Shown: piece by piece, positions 1 through 8,641 of the stretch
Position numbering within the stretch: the stretch's first letter is position 1
Layout: every line of letters begins with the position of its first letter
Source: DASYAE01 sp036501535
GTDB taxonomy: Bacteria > Actinomycetota > Actinomycetes > Streptomycetales > Catenulisporaceae
Length of the DNA: 64,000 nucleotides
Assembly: GCA_036501535.1 (NCBI GenBank)
Contig: DASYAE010000043.1
Span: 37,385-101,384, forward strand
Direction of reading: 5' to 3'
The notes under the pieces: generated by a model
Seen by the model: only the letters and a program-made list of their open reading frames with translations
What the model was told of the DNA's origin: nothing
Database searches by the model: none
Program-made: the position numbers and the translations under genes

Positions 1-1155
1 GCGCCGGCGTTCGCGGCCGAGCACACGCCTGCGCCCGGCCCGATCATCAGTTCGCCCGCCGACCAGCCGGAACTGGTCATCTCCACGTGGGAGGGCATTG
101 CGGCAGCCGACGCGCTGCTCGTCCAGGACGCGCAGTCGGTGCTCATCCCCGGCTCGCTGCTCCTGGCCCTGCTCGCCGTCGCGAGTGTCGCAGTCCTCGT
201 CGGACGCCGGCTCTCCGAGTACGCACGGCGCGTGGGACTGCTCAAGGCCGTGGGAGGCACCCCGGCGCTCGTCGCCGCGACGTTCCTGGTCGAGAACGTC
301 GCGCTGGCAGTCTCCGCGGCGGTGGTCGGGCTGGCGGCCGGGCGGCTGATCGCGCCGCTGCTCACCGATCCCGGGGCCGCCCTGATCGGGGCTCCCGCCG
401 CGCCGTCGCTCAGTGCTCTGAAAGCGGCTGAAGTCCTCGGCGTTGCCCTGGTCGTGGCGCTTGCCGCGACGCTCGTCCCGGCGATCCGGGCGGCGCGCGC
501 GAGCACGGTGCGCTCGCTCGCCGAGATCGGCCGACAGCCACGGCGGGGCGCAGTCCTCATCAGGCTCTCCCGAAGGCTGCCCGTGCCGATGCTCTTCGGC
601 CTGCGCCTCGTCGCACGCCGCCCGCGCCGCGCGCTGCTCAGCACGGCGAACATGGCCGTGACGGTCACCGGGCTCGTCGTCGTTGTCGCGTTTCACACCT
701 CGGTTGCCAAAAGACTCTCGACGGCGGGCCTGGGTCCGACCGCCGGGGGCCTGTCCGACCCGGTGATCAACCGGGACCTGCAGATGCTCGGCGTGCTCAC
801 CGTCATGCTGGTCACCCTCGCGCTGCTCAACGCCGTCTTCACGACGTGGGCCATGGTGGCCGACGCGCAGCGGGCTTCGGCGGTGCTGCGCGCCCTTGGG
901 GCACGGGCCCGTCAGGTGAGCCTCGGCCTGGTCGTCGCGCAGGTGGTCGCCGCCCTTCCCGGCACGCTCGCCGGAGTCGGGCTCGGCATCCTGGCTTTCC
1001 GGGCCGCGGTGAGCGACGGCGGGACTCCGTCAGTACTCTGGCTCGTCCTCACGGTGCTCGGAAGCCTGGCGGCCGTCGCCGCGCTCACGGCGGTTCCGGC
1101 GCGCCTCGGCGCCCGGCGGTCCATCGCGGACGCGCTGGCCTCCGAGGCGGCGTGA
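1..1155 (+). CDS. FtsX-like ABC transporter permease, 5' end cut by window edge
   Basis: The frame is open from base 1, so only the C-terminal 384 residues are visible. This part has two FtsX-type membrane blocks. The first follows the 'VLIPGSLLLALLAVASV' helix and leads into the typical 'RRVGLLKAVGGTP' cytoplasmic motif. The second repeats the pattern ('LQMLGVLTVMLVTLALL' then 'RASAVLRALGARARQV'). Duplicated FtsX domains of this kind form the membrane part of MacB/LolC-type ABC exporters, or stand-alone mechanotransmission permeases, partnered by a separate ATPase that would lie outside the window on the left. A strong hairpin follows 34 bp after the stop, so this is the last gene of its operon. 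Substrate is unknown. Confidence 0.85.
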   Translation, partial: APAFAAEHTPAPGPIISSPADQPELVISTWEGIAAADALLVQDAQSVLIPGSLLLALLAVASVAVLVGRRLSEYARRVGLLKAVGGTPALVAATFLVENVALAVSAAVVGLAAGRLIAPLLTDPGAALIGAPAAPSLSALKAAEVLGVALVVALAATLVPAIRAARASTVRSLAEIGRQPRRGAVLIRLSRRLPVPMLFGLRLVARRPRRALLSTANMAVTVTGLVVVVAFHTSVAKRLSTAGLGPTAGGLSDPVINRDLQMLGVLTVMLVTLALLNAVFTTWAMVADAQRASAVLRALGARARQVSLGLVVAQVVAALPGTLAGVGLGILAFRAAVSDGGTPSVLWLVLTVLGSLAAVAALTAVPARLGARRSIADALASEAA

Positions 1156-1189
1156 GGTGAAATTCGCGGGCTGAGATCGAGAGAGATCG

Positions 1190-1222
1190 GCGCGGGGGCG
1201 GTTCGCCGCCCCCGCGCTTTTT
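1190..1222 (+). terminator. Intrinsic terminator with UUCG tetraloop
   Basis: A perfect 12-bp GC-rich stem (1190-1201 pairing with 1206-1217) encloses a TTCG tetraloop and is followed by five T residues (1218-1222). It lies just after the FtsX permease and insulates the MarR operon from it. Confidence 0.9.
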
Positions 1223-1262
1223 CATGTGCGGCTCCAGCCGCCTCCCGAACCATAAGGCAGAT

Positions 1263-1281
1263 TGATAAGGTAGACTTATCA
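1263..1281. promoter_or_regulatory. Candidate MarR operator overlapping the translation start region
   Basis: TGATAAG (1263-1269), a 5-bp spacer and CTTATCA (1275-1281) form a perfect 7-bp-arm inverted repeat ending 1 bp before the ATG at 1283. It is AT-rich in GC-rich surroundings and has the size of a MarR-family site. No Shine-Dalgarno sequence is visible before the ATG, so the transcript may be nearly leaderless, with the repeat covering the promoter. Autorepression of the MarR-MFS operon is inferred. Confidence 0.65.
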
Positions 1282-1282
1282 T

Positions 1283-1723
1283 ATGGATGACGATCCGGGC
1301 CTCGGCGGCCTCGCCGCGTCCCTGCTGGCCAGCGTCAGCGTCCTCGTGCGGCGGGTGCGGCAGGCGCCCACCGGAGGCGAGCTCAGCATGCCCGAGCGGA
1401 CCGCCCTCGCGCGCTTGGACCGCTCGGGGCCCACCACCTCTTCGGCCCTGGCCCGGGAGGTGCAGATCACGGCGCAGGCGATGGGGGTGACGCTCGGCGC
1501 GCTGCGGGCCCGGGGCCTGATCGAACGCCGCCCGGACCCGGACGACGGCCGGCGCATGGTGCTGACGGTGACCGAGGCCGGCTCGCAGGAGCTGAAGAAC
1601 AAGCGCAACGCCCGCACCGAGCAGATCGCCCAAGCCCTGGCCCGCGGCGCGTTCACAGCGCGCGAGCTGGAGCAGCTCGCCGCGACGGCGCCGCTGCTGG
1701 AGCGGCTCGCCCAGAACATATGA
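1283..1723 (+). CDS. MarR family transcriptional regulator
   Basis: A 146-residue winged-helix protein of normal MarR length. The recognition region reads 'TTSSALAREVQITAQAMG', followed by 'LRARGLIERRPDPDDGRR', the beta-wing signature (DxRR-like) of MarR proteins, and then an amphipathic dimerisation helix. It is the first gene of a three-gene operon with an MFS exporter and a PEBP-family protein. Such pairs usually sense a toxic small molecule and derepress the exporter. The inverted repeat immediately upstream is the likely operator. Confidence 0.9.
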   Translation: MDDDPGLGGLAASLLASVSVLVRRVRQAPTGGELSMPERTALARLDRSGPTTSSALAREVQITAQAMGVTLGALRARGLIERRPDPDDGRRMVLTVTEAGSQELKNKRNARTEQIAQALARGAFTARELEQLAATAPLLERLAQNI

Positions 1724-1759
1724 ACTGACGCAGGGACTGCACCATGGAAAAGCAAGCCG

Positions 1760-3535
1760 ATGACTGATCCCGCCGAGGCGCCCACCGCCGGCCGGGCGGG
1801 CGGCGACCGGTACAAGTGGACGGCGCTGACGAACACGACCGCGGCCGTCTTCATGTCCTCGCTGGACGGCTCGATCGTGCTGATCGCGCTGCCGGCGATC
1901 TTCCGCGGCGTGCACCTGGACCCGCTGGCCGCCGGCAACATCGCCTACCTGCTGTGGATGATCATGGGCTACCGGCTGGTGCAGGCCGTGCTGGTGGTCA
2001 CCGTGGGCCGGCTCGGCGACATGTTCGGCCGGGTGCGCATCTACAACTCCGGGTTCGCGGTCTTCACCTTCGGCTCGATCCTGCTCTCCTTCGACCCCTT
2101 CGACGGCGGACACGGCGCGATGTGGCTGATCGGCTGGCGGGTGGTGCAGGCCGTCGGCGGCTCGATGCTCACCGCGAACTCGGCCGCGATCCTGACCGAC
2201 GCCTTCCCCAAGGAGCAGCGCGGCTTCGCCCTGGGCATCAACCAGGTCGCCGCGCTCGGCGGGATGTTCATCGGCCTGGTCGCCGGCGGCCTGTTGGCGG
2301 CCTGGGACTGGCGGGCGGTGTTCTGGGTGAACGTGCCCGTCGGCGTGTTCTTCACGCTGTGGGCCTACCGCACCCTGCGCGATACCGGCAGACGCGGCGG
2401 CGGCCGGATCGACTGGTGGGGCAACGTCACCTTCGCGGTGGGGCTCAGCGCCGTCCTGATCGCGGTCACCATCGGCCTGCAGCCCTACGGCGGGCACACC
2501 ATGGGCTGGACCAACCCGCTGGTCGACGCCCTGATCGTCGGCGGGCTGGCCCTGCTGGCGGCGTTCGTCGTCATCGAGGGCCGGGTGCGCGCGCCGATGG
2601 TCCAGCTGAGCCTCTTCCGGCTGCGGGCCTTCACCTTCGGCAACATGGCCGGCCTGGCCATCTCGATCGGCCGCGGCGGCATGCAGTTCATCCTGATCAT
2701 CTGGCTGCAGGGCATCTGGCTGCCGCTGCACGGCTACGACTACAGCAGCACGCCGCTGTGGGCCGGCATCTTCATGTTGCCGCTGACCGCGGGCTTCCTC
2801 GCCGCGGGCCCCGTGTCGGGGTACCTGTCCGACCGGATCGGCTCGCGGGGCCTGGCCACCGGCGGCGCGCTGCTGTTCGGCGCCAGCTTCCTGGGCCTGA
2901 TGCTCCTGCCGATCGACTTCAGCTACTGGATCTTCGCGCTGCTGATCGCGCTCAACGGGATCGCCAGCGGCATGTTCGCCTCCCCCAACTCCTCCTCGAT
3001 CATGGGCAGCGTGCCGGCCCGCCTGCGCGGCGTCGCCTCCGGCATGCGGGCCACCTTCCAGAACTCGGGCACCGCCGTCTCCATCGGCGTGTTCTTCTCC
3101 CTGATGATTGCCGGGCTGGCCAGCAGCCTCCCGCACACCCTAACCGCCGGCCTGCAGCAGCAGGGCGTGCCGGCGAACGTCGCGGCCCAGGTCGGCAGCC
3201 TGCCCCCGGTCGCGTCCCTGTTCGCCGCCCAGCTCGGGGTCAACCCGATCGAGCACCTGCTCCAGCCCAGCGGCGCCCTGGCCGGCCTGACGTCGGGTCA
3301 GCAGCAGGCGCTGACCGGGCATGAGTTCTTCCCGCAGCTGATCTCCGGGCCCTTCCACTCCGGCCTGGTCGTCGTGTTCGCGTTCGGCGCCGTCCTCGCT
3401 CTCCTCGCCGCGATCGCCTCCCTGTTGCGCGGCACCAGCAGGCCCGCCGCCGCCGCGCCCCCGGGACCGCAAGTGGTGCCCACCGAAGGTGTTCCGGCTC
3501 TATCCATGGACTCGATCGACGAGGTGACGCAATGA
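1760..3535 (+). CDS. MFS drug:H+ antiporter, DHA2 (EmrB/QacA-like) family
   Basis: A 591-residue membrane protein with about 14 hydrophobic helices, the length typical of DHA2 exporters. The N-terminal helix carries 'FMSSLDGSIVLIALPAI', matching the D1 motif of this family. Motif A appears as 'GRLGDMFGRVRIYNSG' after helix 2, and 'GPVSGYLSDRIGSRGLATGG' repeats it in the second half. The ATG at 1760 is preceded only by a weak GGAAAAG site. A seven-codon reading frame (1744-1767) overlaps the start out of frame. The preceding marR gene ends 36 bp upstream, and the stop overlaps the next gene (ATGA). Proton-driven efflux of an unknown compound is inferred. Confidence 0.9.
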   Translation: MTDPAEAPTAGRAGGDRYKWTALTNTTAAVFMSSLDGSIVLIALPAIFRGVHLDPLAAGNIAYLLWMIMGYRLVQAVLVVTVGRLGDMFGRVRIYNSGFAVFTFGSILLSFDPFDGGHGAMWLIGWRVVQAVGGSMLTANSAAILTDAFPKEQRGFALGINQVAALGGMFIGLVAGGLLAAWDWRAVFWVNVPVGVFFTLWAYRTLRDTGRRGGGRIDWWGNVTFAVGLSAVLIAVTIGLQPYGGHTMGWTNPLVDALIVGGLALLAAFVVIEGRVRAPMVQLSLFRLRAFTFGNMAGLAISIGRGGMQFILIIWLQGIWLPLHGYDYSSTPLWAGIFMLPLTAGFLAAGPVSGYLSDRIGSRGLATGGALLFGASFLGLMLLPIDFSYWIFALLIALNGIASGMFASPNSSSIMGSVPARLRGVASGMRATFQNSGTAVSIGVFFSLMIAGLASSLPHTLTAGLQQQGVPANVAAQVGSLPPVASLFAAQLGVNPIEHLLQPSGALAGLTSGQQQALTGHEFFPQLISGPFHSGLVVVFAFGAVLALLAAIASLLRGTSRPAAAAPPGPQVVPTEGVPALSMDSIDEVTQ

Positions 3536-4116
3536 CCCTGCTCGGCCGGCTCCTGCACAACCGCAGAGCAGGCGAGGCCCACGCGGCCTGGAACCTGCCC
3601 CAACTTCACGGCCCCGACCTGCTGGCGCTCACCAGCCGCGACTTCGGCGACGGCGACGCCATGCCGCTGGAGCACTGCGCCAAGCCCATCGGCGGCGCCG
3701 ACATCTCCCCGCACCTGGCCTGGACCGCGCCCCCGCCCGGCACCGCACAGCTCCTGCTGGTCGTCGAGGACATCGACGTCCCGATGTCCAAGCCGGCCGT
3801 GCACTGCGCCGCCCTGATCGACCCGGCAGTCGCGCAGCTGGAGCCCGGCGCCCTGGCCGCGCGACAGCCCGGCCCCGGGGTGCGGGTGCTGCGATCCACT
3901 ATCGGACGCGGCTATCACGGCCCCGCGCCGATCACGGGCCACGGGCCGCACCGCTACACCTTCCAGCTGTTCGCCCTCGAGAACCCGCTCGAGAACTCCC
4001 TCGGCGGCGGTCCCGGTGCGACGCCCCCGGACCGGGCACGGCCCCGCCGCCTCCTGGCCGCCGTCCCCGGGCCCGTCCTCGGCCGCGGCCGGCTGACCGG
4101 TGTCTTCGAGCGCTGA
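3532..4116 (+). CDS. YbhB/YbcL family PEBP-like protein
   Basis: A 194-residue protein of the phosphatidylethanolamine-binding (Raf kinase inhibitor-like) fold. It shows the family features: 'ISPHLAWTAPPPGTAQLLLVVED' (quoted in two parts: 'ISPHLAWTAPPPG' and 'TAQLLLVVED'), then 'DVPMSKPAVHCAA' and 'GYHGPAPITGHGPHRYTFQ', which form the anion pocket. The start overlaps the MFS stop by 4 bp, so it is translationally coupled. Bacterial members have no agreed enzymatic role. Co-occurrence with an exporter suggests ligand binding or detoxification, which is inference. The extreme C-terminus 'GRGRLTGVFER' matches the usual family ending, so the gene looks complete. Confidence 0.85.
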   Translation: MTLLGRLLHNRRAGEAHAAWNLPQLHGPDLLALTSRDFGDGDAMPLEHCAKPIGGADISPHLAWTAPPPGTAQLLLVVEDIDVPMSKPAVHCAALIDPAVAQLEPGALAARQPGPGVRVLRSTIGRGYHGPAPITGHGPHRYTFQLFALENPLENSLGGGPGATPPDRARPRRLLAAVPGPVLGRGRLTGVFER

Positions 4117-4119
4117 CCG

Positions 4120-5472
4120 CTACCCGACGCTCCGGGCGAACAGCCAGGGGTCCTCGATGATCTGACGGACCGTGGACATCGCGGCGCCGAGCAGCGGACC
4201 GCGGCGCCCGAGCCGGGAGACGACCAGTGCGTCGGCGGACCAGGGGCGGACGGTGACGCGCGCGGCGAGCTCGCGGCGCATCGCAGGCAGCAGCCATGTG
4301 CCCAGGTCGGCATAGGCGCCGCCGAGGATCACCGCAGTCGGGTCGAGCAGGTTGACCGCTCCGGCCAGCGCGGTGCCGAGCGCGCCGCCGGCCTGCTCCA
4401 AGGCGGCGCACACGCGCGCGTCGGTGATCTCGGCGCGCTCGGCCAGCACTTCGACCGGATCGCCCGGACCGCTCGGCCAGCCGGCCGCGCGCAGCACGGC
4501 CTCCTCCCCCGCGTACTGCTCCAGGCAGCCGCGCGCTCCACAGGCACAGCGCGGCCCGTCCGGCTGCACCGGCACGTGGCCGAGCTCGCCGGCGAAGCCG
4601 TGCACGCCGCGCAGCAGCCGGCCGCCGACCACGATCGCGGCGCCGATGCCCGCCTCCGCGGATACGTGGACGAAGTCCCCGGCGCCGACGCTAGTGCCGT
4701 CCCAGAGCTCTGCCAGGGCGCCGAGGTTCGCCTCGTTGTCGACGCGCAGCGGGATTCCGCGCAGCGGCGCGGGAAACCGGTCCTGCAGCAGCGCCGCGGC
4801 CGGGGCCTTGTGCCAGTGCAGGTTGGGGGCGCGCTCGACCAGGCCCGGCCCGGCAGCACCGCTGATGTTGTCGACGCGCCGGCTCTGGTCGGCGACGAGG
4901 CCGGGCACGGCGAGCACGGCGCCGACCGCCCGGAGCCCTTCGGCCGCACCCTCGTGCGCCACCCGCCCGGCGACCCGGGCCAGCTCGCCGAGCACGGTGC
5001 CGGGGTCGCGGCCGCGGTTGTCCGTCTGGCAGCGCAGATACGCACGCGTCTCGCCGCGCAGGTCGACCAGGCAGGCGGCGAGGTGGCCGACGCCGACCTC
5101 GAGGCCGAGGCCGGCCGGGCCGGTGCCGCTGACCGCGAGCATCGCGCCCGGCCGGCCGACCCGTCCGCTCGGCGCGATGCCGTGGTCGGTGATCAGGCGG
5201 GCGGCGGCCAGCTCCGCGGCCAGGCTGCCGACGGCCGCGCGGGTCAGGCCGGTGCGCTCGGCGACCTCGGCACGCGAGAGCGGGCCGTGTGCCGCGACGG
5301 ATCCCATGACCAGCGCGAGGTTCTGCCGCCGCATGCCACGCTGGGAGGCCGGCCCGGTGCTCTGATGCTGGCTCTGGTGCTGACTCTGGCCGTGGCCGTG
5401 TGCGTGGCCGGATCCGCGGTGCGGGCCGCGGGCCGGCCCCGGCTCGGCGGAGGCGACCGGCTCGACCGCCAT
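4120..5472 (-). CDS. xylR: ROK family transcriptional regulator, XylR-like
   Basis: A 450-residue ROK repressor. After a low-complexity His/Gln/Ser-rich N-terminus (about residues 15-42) comes a MarR-like winged HTH ('GPLSRAEVAERTGLTRAAV'). The ROK sugar-kinase-like domain follows, with the zinc motif 'CACGARGCLEQYAG' and the glycine-rich 'ILGGAYADLG' near the C-terminus. It lies 15 bp behind xylB on the same strand and is divergent, through xylB, from xylA, the usual layout for a xylose repressor in actinobacteria. Assignment as XylR rests on this context. The His/Gln tail before the HTH is unusual and could be an artefact of start choice; a later start at the Met before 'RRQNLALVMG' is possible. 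Confidence 0.85.
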   Translation of the reverse strand: MAVEPVASAEPGPARGPHRGSGHAHGHGQSQHQSQHQSTGPASQRGMRRQNLALVMGSVAAHGPLSRAEVAERTGLTRAAVGSLAAELAAARLITDHGIAPSGRVGRPGAMLAVSGTGPAGLGLEVGVGHLAACLVDLRGETRAYLRCQTDNRGRDPGTVLGELARVAGRVAHEGAAEGLRAVGAVLAVPGLVADQSRRVDNISGAAGPGLVERAPNLHWHKAPAAALLQDRFPAPLRGIPLRVDNEANLGALAELWDGTSVGAGDFVHVSAEAGIGAAIVVGGRLLRGVHGFAGELGHVPVQPDGPRCACGARGCLEQYAGEEAVLRAAGWPSGPGDPVEVLAERAEITDARVCAALEQAGGALGTALAGAVNLLDPTAVILGGAYADLGTWLLPAMRRELAARVTVRPWSADALVVSRLGRRGPLLGAAMSTVRQIIEDPWLFARSVG

Positions 5473-5487
5473 CGATCCCTCCGTCGC

Positions 5488-6912
5488 TCAGCGCTCGCCG
5501 GGTGCGAGCAGCCCTCCGGCTCGCACCAGCGTATCGGCGATGCGTTGGGCGGCCGCGGTGTCCTTGGACACCGGGTCGAACAGGCGCCCCGCCTGCGTTC
5601 CCCATCCGCGTGCCACCGCGTCGGCCGGCTCGCCGACGACCAGCGCCGCGGCCTGCGCCGCCGCGCCGAGCGCGACCAGTTCGCGCGCGTCGGGAACCAG
5701 GACCGGCCGGCCGGAGAGTCTGCGCACCGTCTCGACCCACGCAGTGCCCTGCGCCCCGCCGCCGATAAGCAGCAGCGGCGTATCAGGCGCCGTATCCTCC
5801 GCGCCAGAGCGCAGCACTTCGTCGACGGCCGTGAGCAGCGAGTAGGCCGCGCCGTCATAGGCCGCCTGGAGGATCTGACCCCGCGTCGTCTCGTGACGCA
5901 GGCCGTTGATCAGGCCGGAGGCGTAGGGCAGGTTCGGGGTGCGCTCGCCGTCCAGGAAGGGCAGGAAGACCGCCTCGCCGCCGGGCTCCACGGCCTCCCG
6001 CTCGAGGCCGAGCAGCGCGGCGGCCCGGTCGACGGCCAGGGTGCAGTTCAGCGTGCAGGCCAGCGGCAGCCAGCGACCGAGCGCGTCGGCGAAGCCGGCC
6101 ACCACGCCGGTCGGGTCGGCGGGCCGCCCGCGGGTCACCGCATAGGCGGTGCCTGATGTTCCCAGACTGACTACCGGGACGCCCGGCTCCAGGCCGAGGC
6201 CGAGGGCGGCCGCCATGTTGTCGCCGGTGCCGGTGCCGACCAGGGCGCCCTCGCGCAGCGGCGAGCCCGCGCGCGCGGTGCCGACCGACGCGCCCGGCTC
6301 GGCGACCTCGGGCAGCAGCTGCGGATCGAGGCCTACCAGGTCGAGCAGACCCTTGTCATAACCCTGCGGCGTCCACCAGCCGGTGCCTGATGCGTCGCCG
6401 CGGTCGGTGACCGCCGCGCCGGTCAGACGCTCCGTCAGATAGTCGTGCGGCAGCCGGACCGCGGCGACGCGGGCTGCGTTCTGCGGTTCGTGCTCGCGCA
6501 GCCAGGCCCATTTGGCGATGGTGAACGCGGCGGTCGGGACGCTGCCGGCGCGCTCGGCCCACGCCTCGGCGCCGAGCTCGCGGACGAGCTGCGCGGCCGC
6601 GGCGGCGCTGCGCACGTCGTTCCACAGCATGGCGGGCCGGACCGGGCGCCCGGCTTCGTCGAGGGTGACCAGGCCGTGCTGCTGGCCGCCGATCGCGACG
6701 GCGAGCGCCCGGTCGGCGTAGCCGGTCCCGGCCAGCGCCGCGCCGAGCGCCTCCCACCACTGCTCCGGATCGCTCTCCCGGGCGGCCCCGGTGCTGACCG
6801 TGTGCCCGGCCCGGCCCTCGGCCAGCACGGCGCCGGTGTCCGCGTCGACGGCCAGGGCCTTCGTGGCCTGGGTGGAGCTGTCCACTCCGATGACTATGCG
6901 CGGTTCCGGCAT
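5488..6912 (-). CDS. xylB: Xylulokinase
   Basis: A 474-residue FGGY-family sugar kinase that phosphorylates D-xylulose to D-xylulose-5-phosphate for the pentose phosphate pathway. The N-terminus 'IVIGVDSSTQATKALAVD' is the phosphate-1 motif. 'GGQQHGLVTLD' and 'LWNDVRS' are typical of xylulokinases, and 'GTGDNMAAALGLG' and 'LIGGGAQGTAWVE' form the ATP-binding part. The ATG at 6912 was chosen over longer in-frame starts because TGGAGG lies 6 bp upstream and the family motif begins a few residues later. It is the first gene of xylB-xylR and is divergent from xylA. Confidence 0.93.
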   Translation of the reverse strand: MPEPRIVIGVDSSTQATKALAVDADTGAVLAEGRAGHTVSTGAARESDPEQWWEALGAALAGTGYADRALAVAIGGQQHGLVTLDEAGRPVRPAMLWNDVRSAAAAAQLVRELGAEAWAERAGSVPTAAFTIAKWAWLREHEPQNAARVAAVRLPHDYLTERLTGAAVTDRGDASGTGWWTPQGYDKGLLDLVGLDPQLLPEVAEPGASVGTARAGSPLREGALVGTGTGDNMAAALGLGLEPGVPVVSLGTSGTAYAVTRGRPADPTGVVAGFADALGRWLPLACTLNCTLAVDRAAALLGLEREAVEPGGEAVFLPFLDGERTPNLPYASGLINGLRHETTRGQILQAAYDGAAYSLLTAVDEVLRSGAEDTAPDTPLLLIGGGAQGTAWVETVRRLSGRPVLVPDARELVALGAAAQAAALVVGEPADAVARGWGTQAGRLFDPVSKDTAAAQRIADTLVRAGGLLAPGER

Positions 6913-7000
6913 CGCGGCCTCCAGGCGGCGTGGGCGAACAGTGTGGGCGGGCGTGGGCGAACGGGTCGGGGGCCGAGGGCTTCCCAATCCCCGCTGCCGC

Positions 7001-7028
7001 ATACTAATTTGTATTTTGCCTTTATGAA
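7001..7028. promoter_or_regulatory. Candidate xyl divergent promoter and XylR operator
   Basis: The xylB-xylA gap is GC-rich except for one AT-rich patch. It contains an imperfect 12-bp palindrome, TACTAATTTGTA (7002-7013, one mismatched pair). On the minus strand this overlaps a possible -10 TAGTAT (7001-7006), with a possible -35 TTCATA (7023-7028) 16 bp away, facing xylB. XylR repression from this patch would cover both directions. The -35 match is modest and no xylA-side promoter could be fixed. Confidence 0.45.
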
Positions 7029-7076
7029 TAGGGCCCGAGCCCACCTCTTCTCCCCCACACCACGCTGGAGCGACCC

Positions 7077-8252
7077 GTGAACCAGGCCTACACCCCCGTC
7101 CCGCAAGACAAGTTCACCTTCGGCCTGTGGACCGTCGGCTGGCAGGGCCGCGACCCGTTCGGCGACGCCACCCGGCGGCTGCTGGACCCGGCCGAGTCCG
7201 TGCACAAGCTGGCCGAGCTCGGCGCGTACGGCGTCACCTTCCACGACAACGACGTGATCCCGTTCGGCGCGAGCGAGGCCGACCGGGAGGAGCACATCAA
7301 GCGGTTCCGCCAGGCCCTGGACGACACCGGGCTCGCCGTGCCGATGGCGACCACCAATCTGTTCACCCACCCGGTGTTCAAGGACGGCGCGTTCACCGCC
7401 AACGACCGCGACGTGCGCCGGTACGCGCTGCGCAAGACGATCCGGAACATCGACCTGGCCGCGGAGCTCGGCGCCGAGGTCTACGTGGCGTGGGGCGGGC
7501 GCGAGGGCGCCGAGTCGGGCGCGGCCAAGGACGTGCGCGTCGCGCTGGACCGGCTGAAGGAGGCCTTCGACCTGCTGGCCGACTACGTGATCGGCAAGGG
7601 CTACAATCTGCGCTTCGCGCTGGAGCCCAAGCCGAACGAGCCGCGCGGCGACATCCTGCTGCCGACCGTCGGCCACGCGCTGGCTTTCATCAACCAACTG
7701 GAGCACCCGGAGCGGTTCGGGGTGAACCCGGAGGTCGGGCACGAGCAGATGGCCGGGCTGAACTTCCCGCACGGCATCGCGCAGGCGCTGTGGGCCGGCA
7801 AGCTGTTCCACATCGACCTCAACGGCCAGTGCGGCATCAAGTACGACCAGGACCTGCGCTTCGGCGCCGGCGACCTGCGCCAGGCGTTCTGGCTGGTGGA
7901 CCTGCTCGAGTCGGCCGGGTACGAGGGGATGCGGCACTTCGACTTCAAGCCGCCGCGCACCGAGGATTTCGCCGGGGTGTGGGCCTCGGCGGCCGGCTGC
8001 ATGCGCAATTACCTGGTGCTGCGCGAGCGCTCGGCGGCGTTCCGGGCCGACCCCGAGGTGCAGGAGGCGCTGCGGGCCTCCCGGCTCGACCAGCTCGCGC
8101 TGCCGACCGTCGAGGCGGGCGAGGGCCTGGACGGGCTGCTGGCCGACCGCAGCGCGTTCGAGGACTTCGACGTGGAGGCGGCGGCCGCCCGCGGCATGGC
8201 GTTCGAGCAGCTGGACCAGCTCGCGTGGGAGCACCTGATGGGCGTGCGCTGA
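7077..8252 (+). CDS. xylA: Xylose isomerase
   Basis: A 391-residue TIM-barrel metalloenzyme of the short, Streptomyces-type class. It interconverts D-xylose and D-xylulose (and D-glucose and D-fructose) with two divalent metals. 'FGLWTVGWQGRDPFG' opens the barrel. 'GVTFHDNDVIPFG' holds the catalytic His and Asp, 'FALEPKPNEPRGD' a metal-binding Glu, 'NPEVGHEQMAGLNF' a further Glu and His, and 'FHIDLNGQ' a metal Asp. GTG at 7077 is the start, with CTGGAG 6 bp upstream. It is monocistronic, followed by a strong hairpin. Confidence 0.95.
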   Translation: MNQAYTPVPQDKFTFGLWTVGWQGRDPFGDATRRLLDPAESVHKLAELGAYGVTFHDNDVIPFGASEADREEHIKRFRQALDDTGLAVPMATTNLFTHPVFKDGAFTANDRDVRRYALRKTIRNIDLAAELGAEVYVAWGGREGAESGAAKDVRVALDRLKEAFDLLADYVIGKGYNLRFALEPKPNEPRGDILLPTVGHALAFINQLEHPERFGVNPEVGHEQMAGLNFPHGIAQALWAGKLFHIDLNGQCGIKYDQDLRFGAGDLRQAFWLVDLLESAGYEGMRHFDFKPPRTEDFAGVWASAAGCMRNYLVLRERSAAFRADPEVQEALRASRLDQLALPTVEAGEGLDGLLADRSAFEDFDVEAAAARGMAFEQLDQLAWEHLMGVR

Positions 8253-8290
8253 CGCTCGGTTGGTCGGAACGTAATTAGTCAGAACGGATG

Positions 8291-8332
8291 ACGGTGCCGG
8301 GGCCGACGGGATTCCGCCGGCCCCGGCACCGT
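8291..8332. terminator. Bidirectional terminator-like hairpin between xylA and csbD
   Basis: A perfect 15-bp stem (8291-8305 with 8318-8332) around a 12-nt loop sits between the convergent xylA and csbD ends. There is no clear T-tract, so it is a strong hairpin rather than a textbook intrinsic terminator; actinobacteria often use such sites. Confidence 0.7.
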
Positions 8333-8371
8333 GCTGTTACGCCGTTGAGAGGCGTCCGATGCGCGGACGGA

Positions 8372-8557
8372 TCAGTCCTTGGTCGCGTCCTTCGCAGCGT
8401 CCTTGACCTTCTCCGCGGCCTGCTTCACATCGCCCTTGGCCTGCTCGGCCCGGCCCTGGTCCACCCGGGTCTCGTCACCGGTCGCGTGGCCCTCGGCCTC
8501 CTTGGCCTTGCCCTTCGCCTTCTGCGCCGTGTTCTTCAGCTTGTCGGTGCCGCTCAT
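8372..8557 (-). CDS. CsbD family stress protein
   Basis: A 61-residue, highly charged Lys/Ala/Asp-rich protein with 'DKLKNTAQKAKGKAKEAEG' and repeats of the form 'KGDVKQAAEKVKDAAKD', characteristic of CsbD. GAGGAG lies 6 bp before the ATG. CsbD proteins are small cytosolic proteins induced by general stress (sigma-B-type control in Bacillus), with unknown molecular role. It is divergent from the ketopantoate-reductase-like operon. No clear sigma-B-type promoter was seen upstream. Confidence 0.88.
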   Translation of the reverse strand: MSGTDKLKNTAQKAKGKAKEAEGHATGDETRVDQGRAEQAKGDVKQAAEKVKDAAKDATKD

Positions 8558-8641
8558 CGCGACTCCTCTCGCGTCCGTTGTCTCTCGCGTCTCTCGGGTC
8601 GGTCCCGGGTGCCCTGGCTCGGCGCATGCATGCGGCCTCCG

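Noticed and set aside
1085..3136. A 683-residue minus-strand frame opposite the MFS gene
   Set aside because: Gly/Arg/Gln/His-rich composition typical of antisense to GC-rich membrane genes, no ribosome site, and it covers three clear plus-strand genes.
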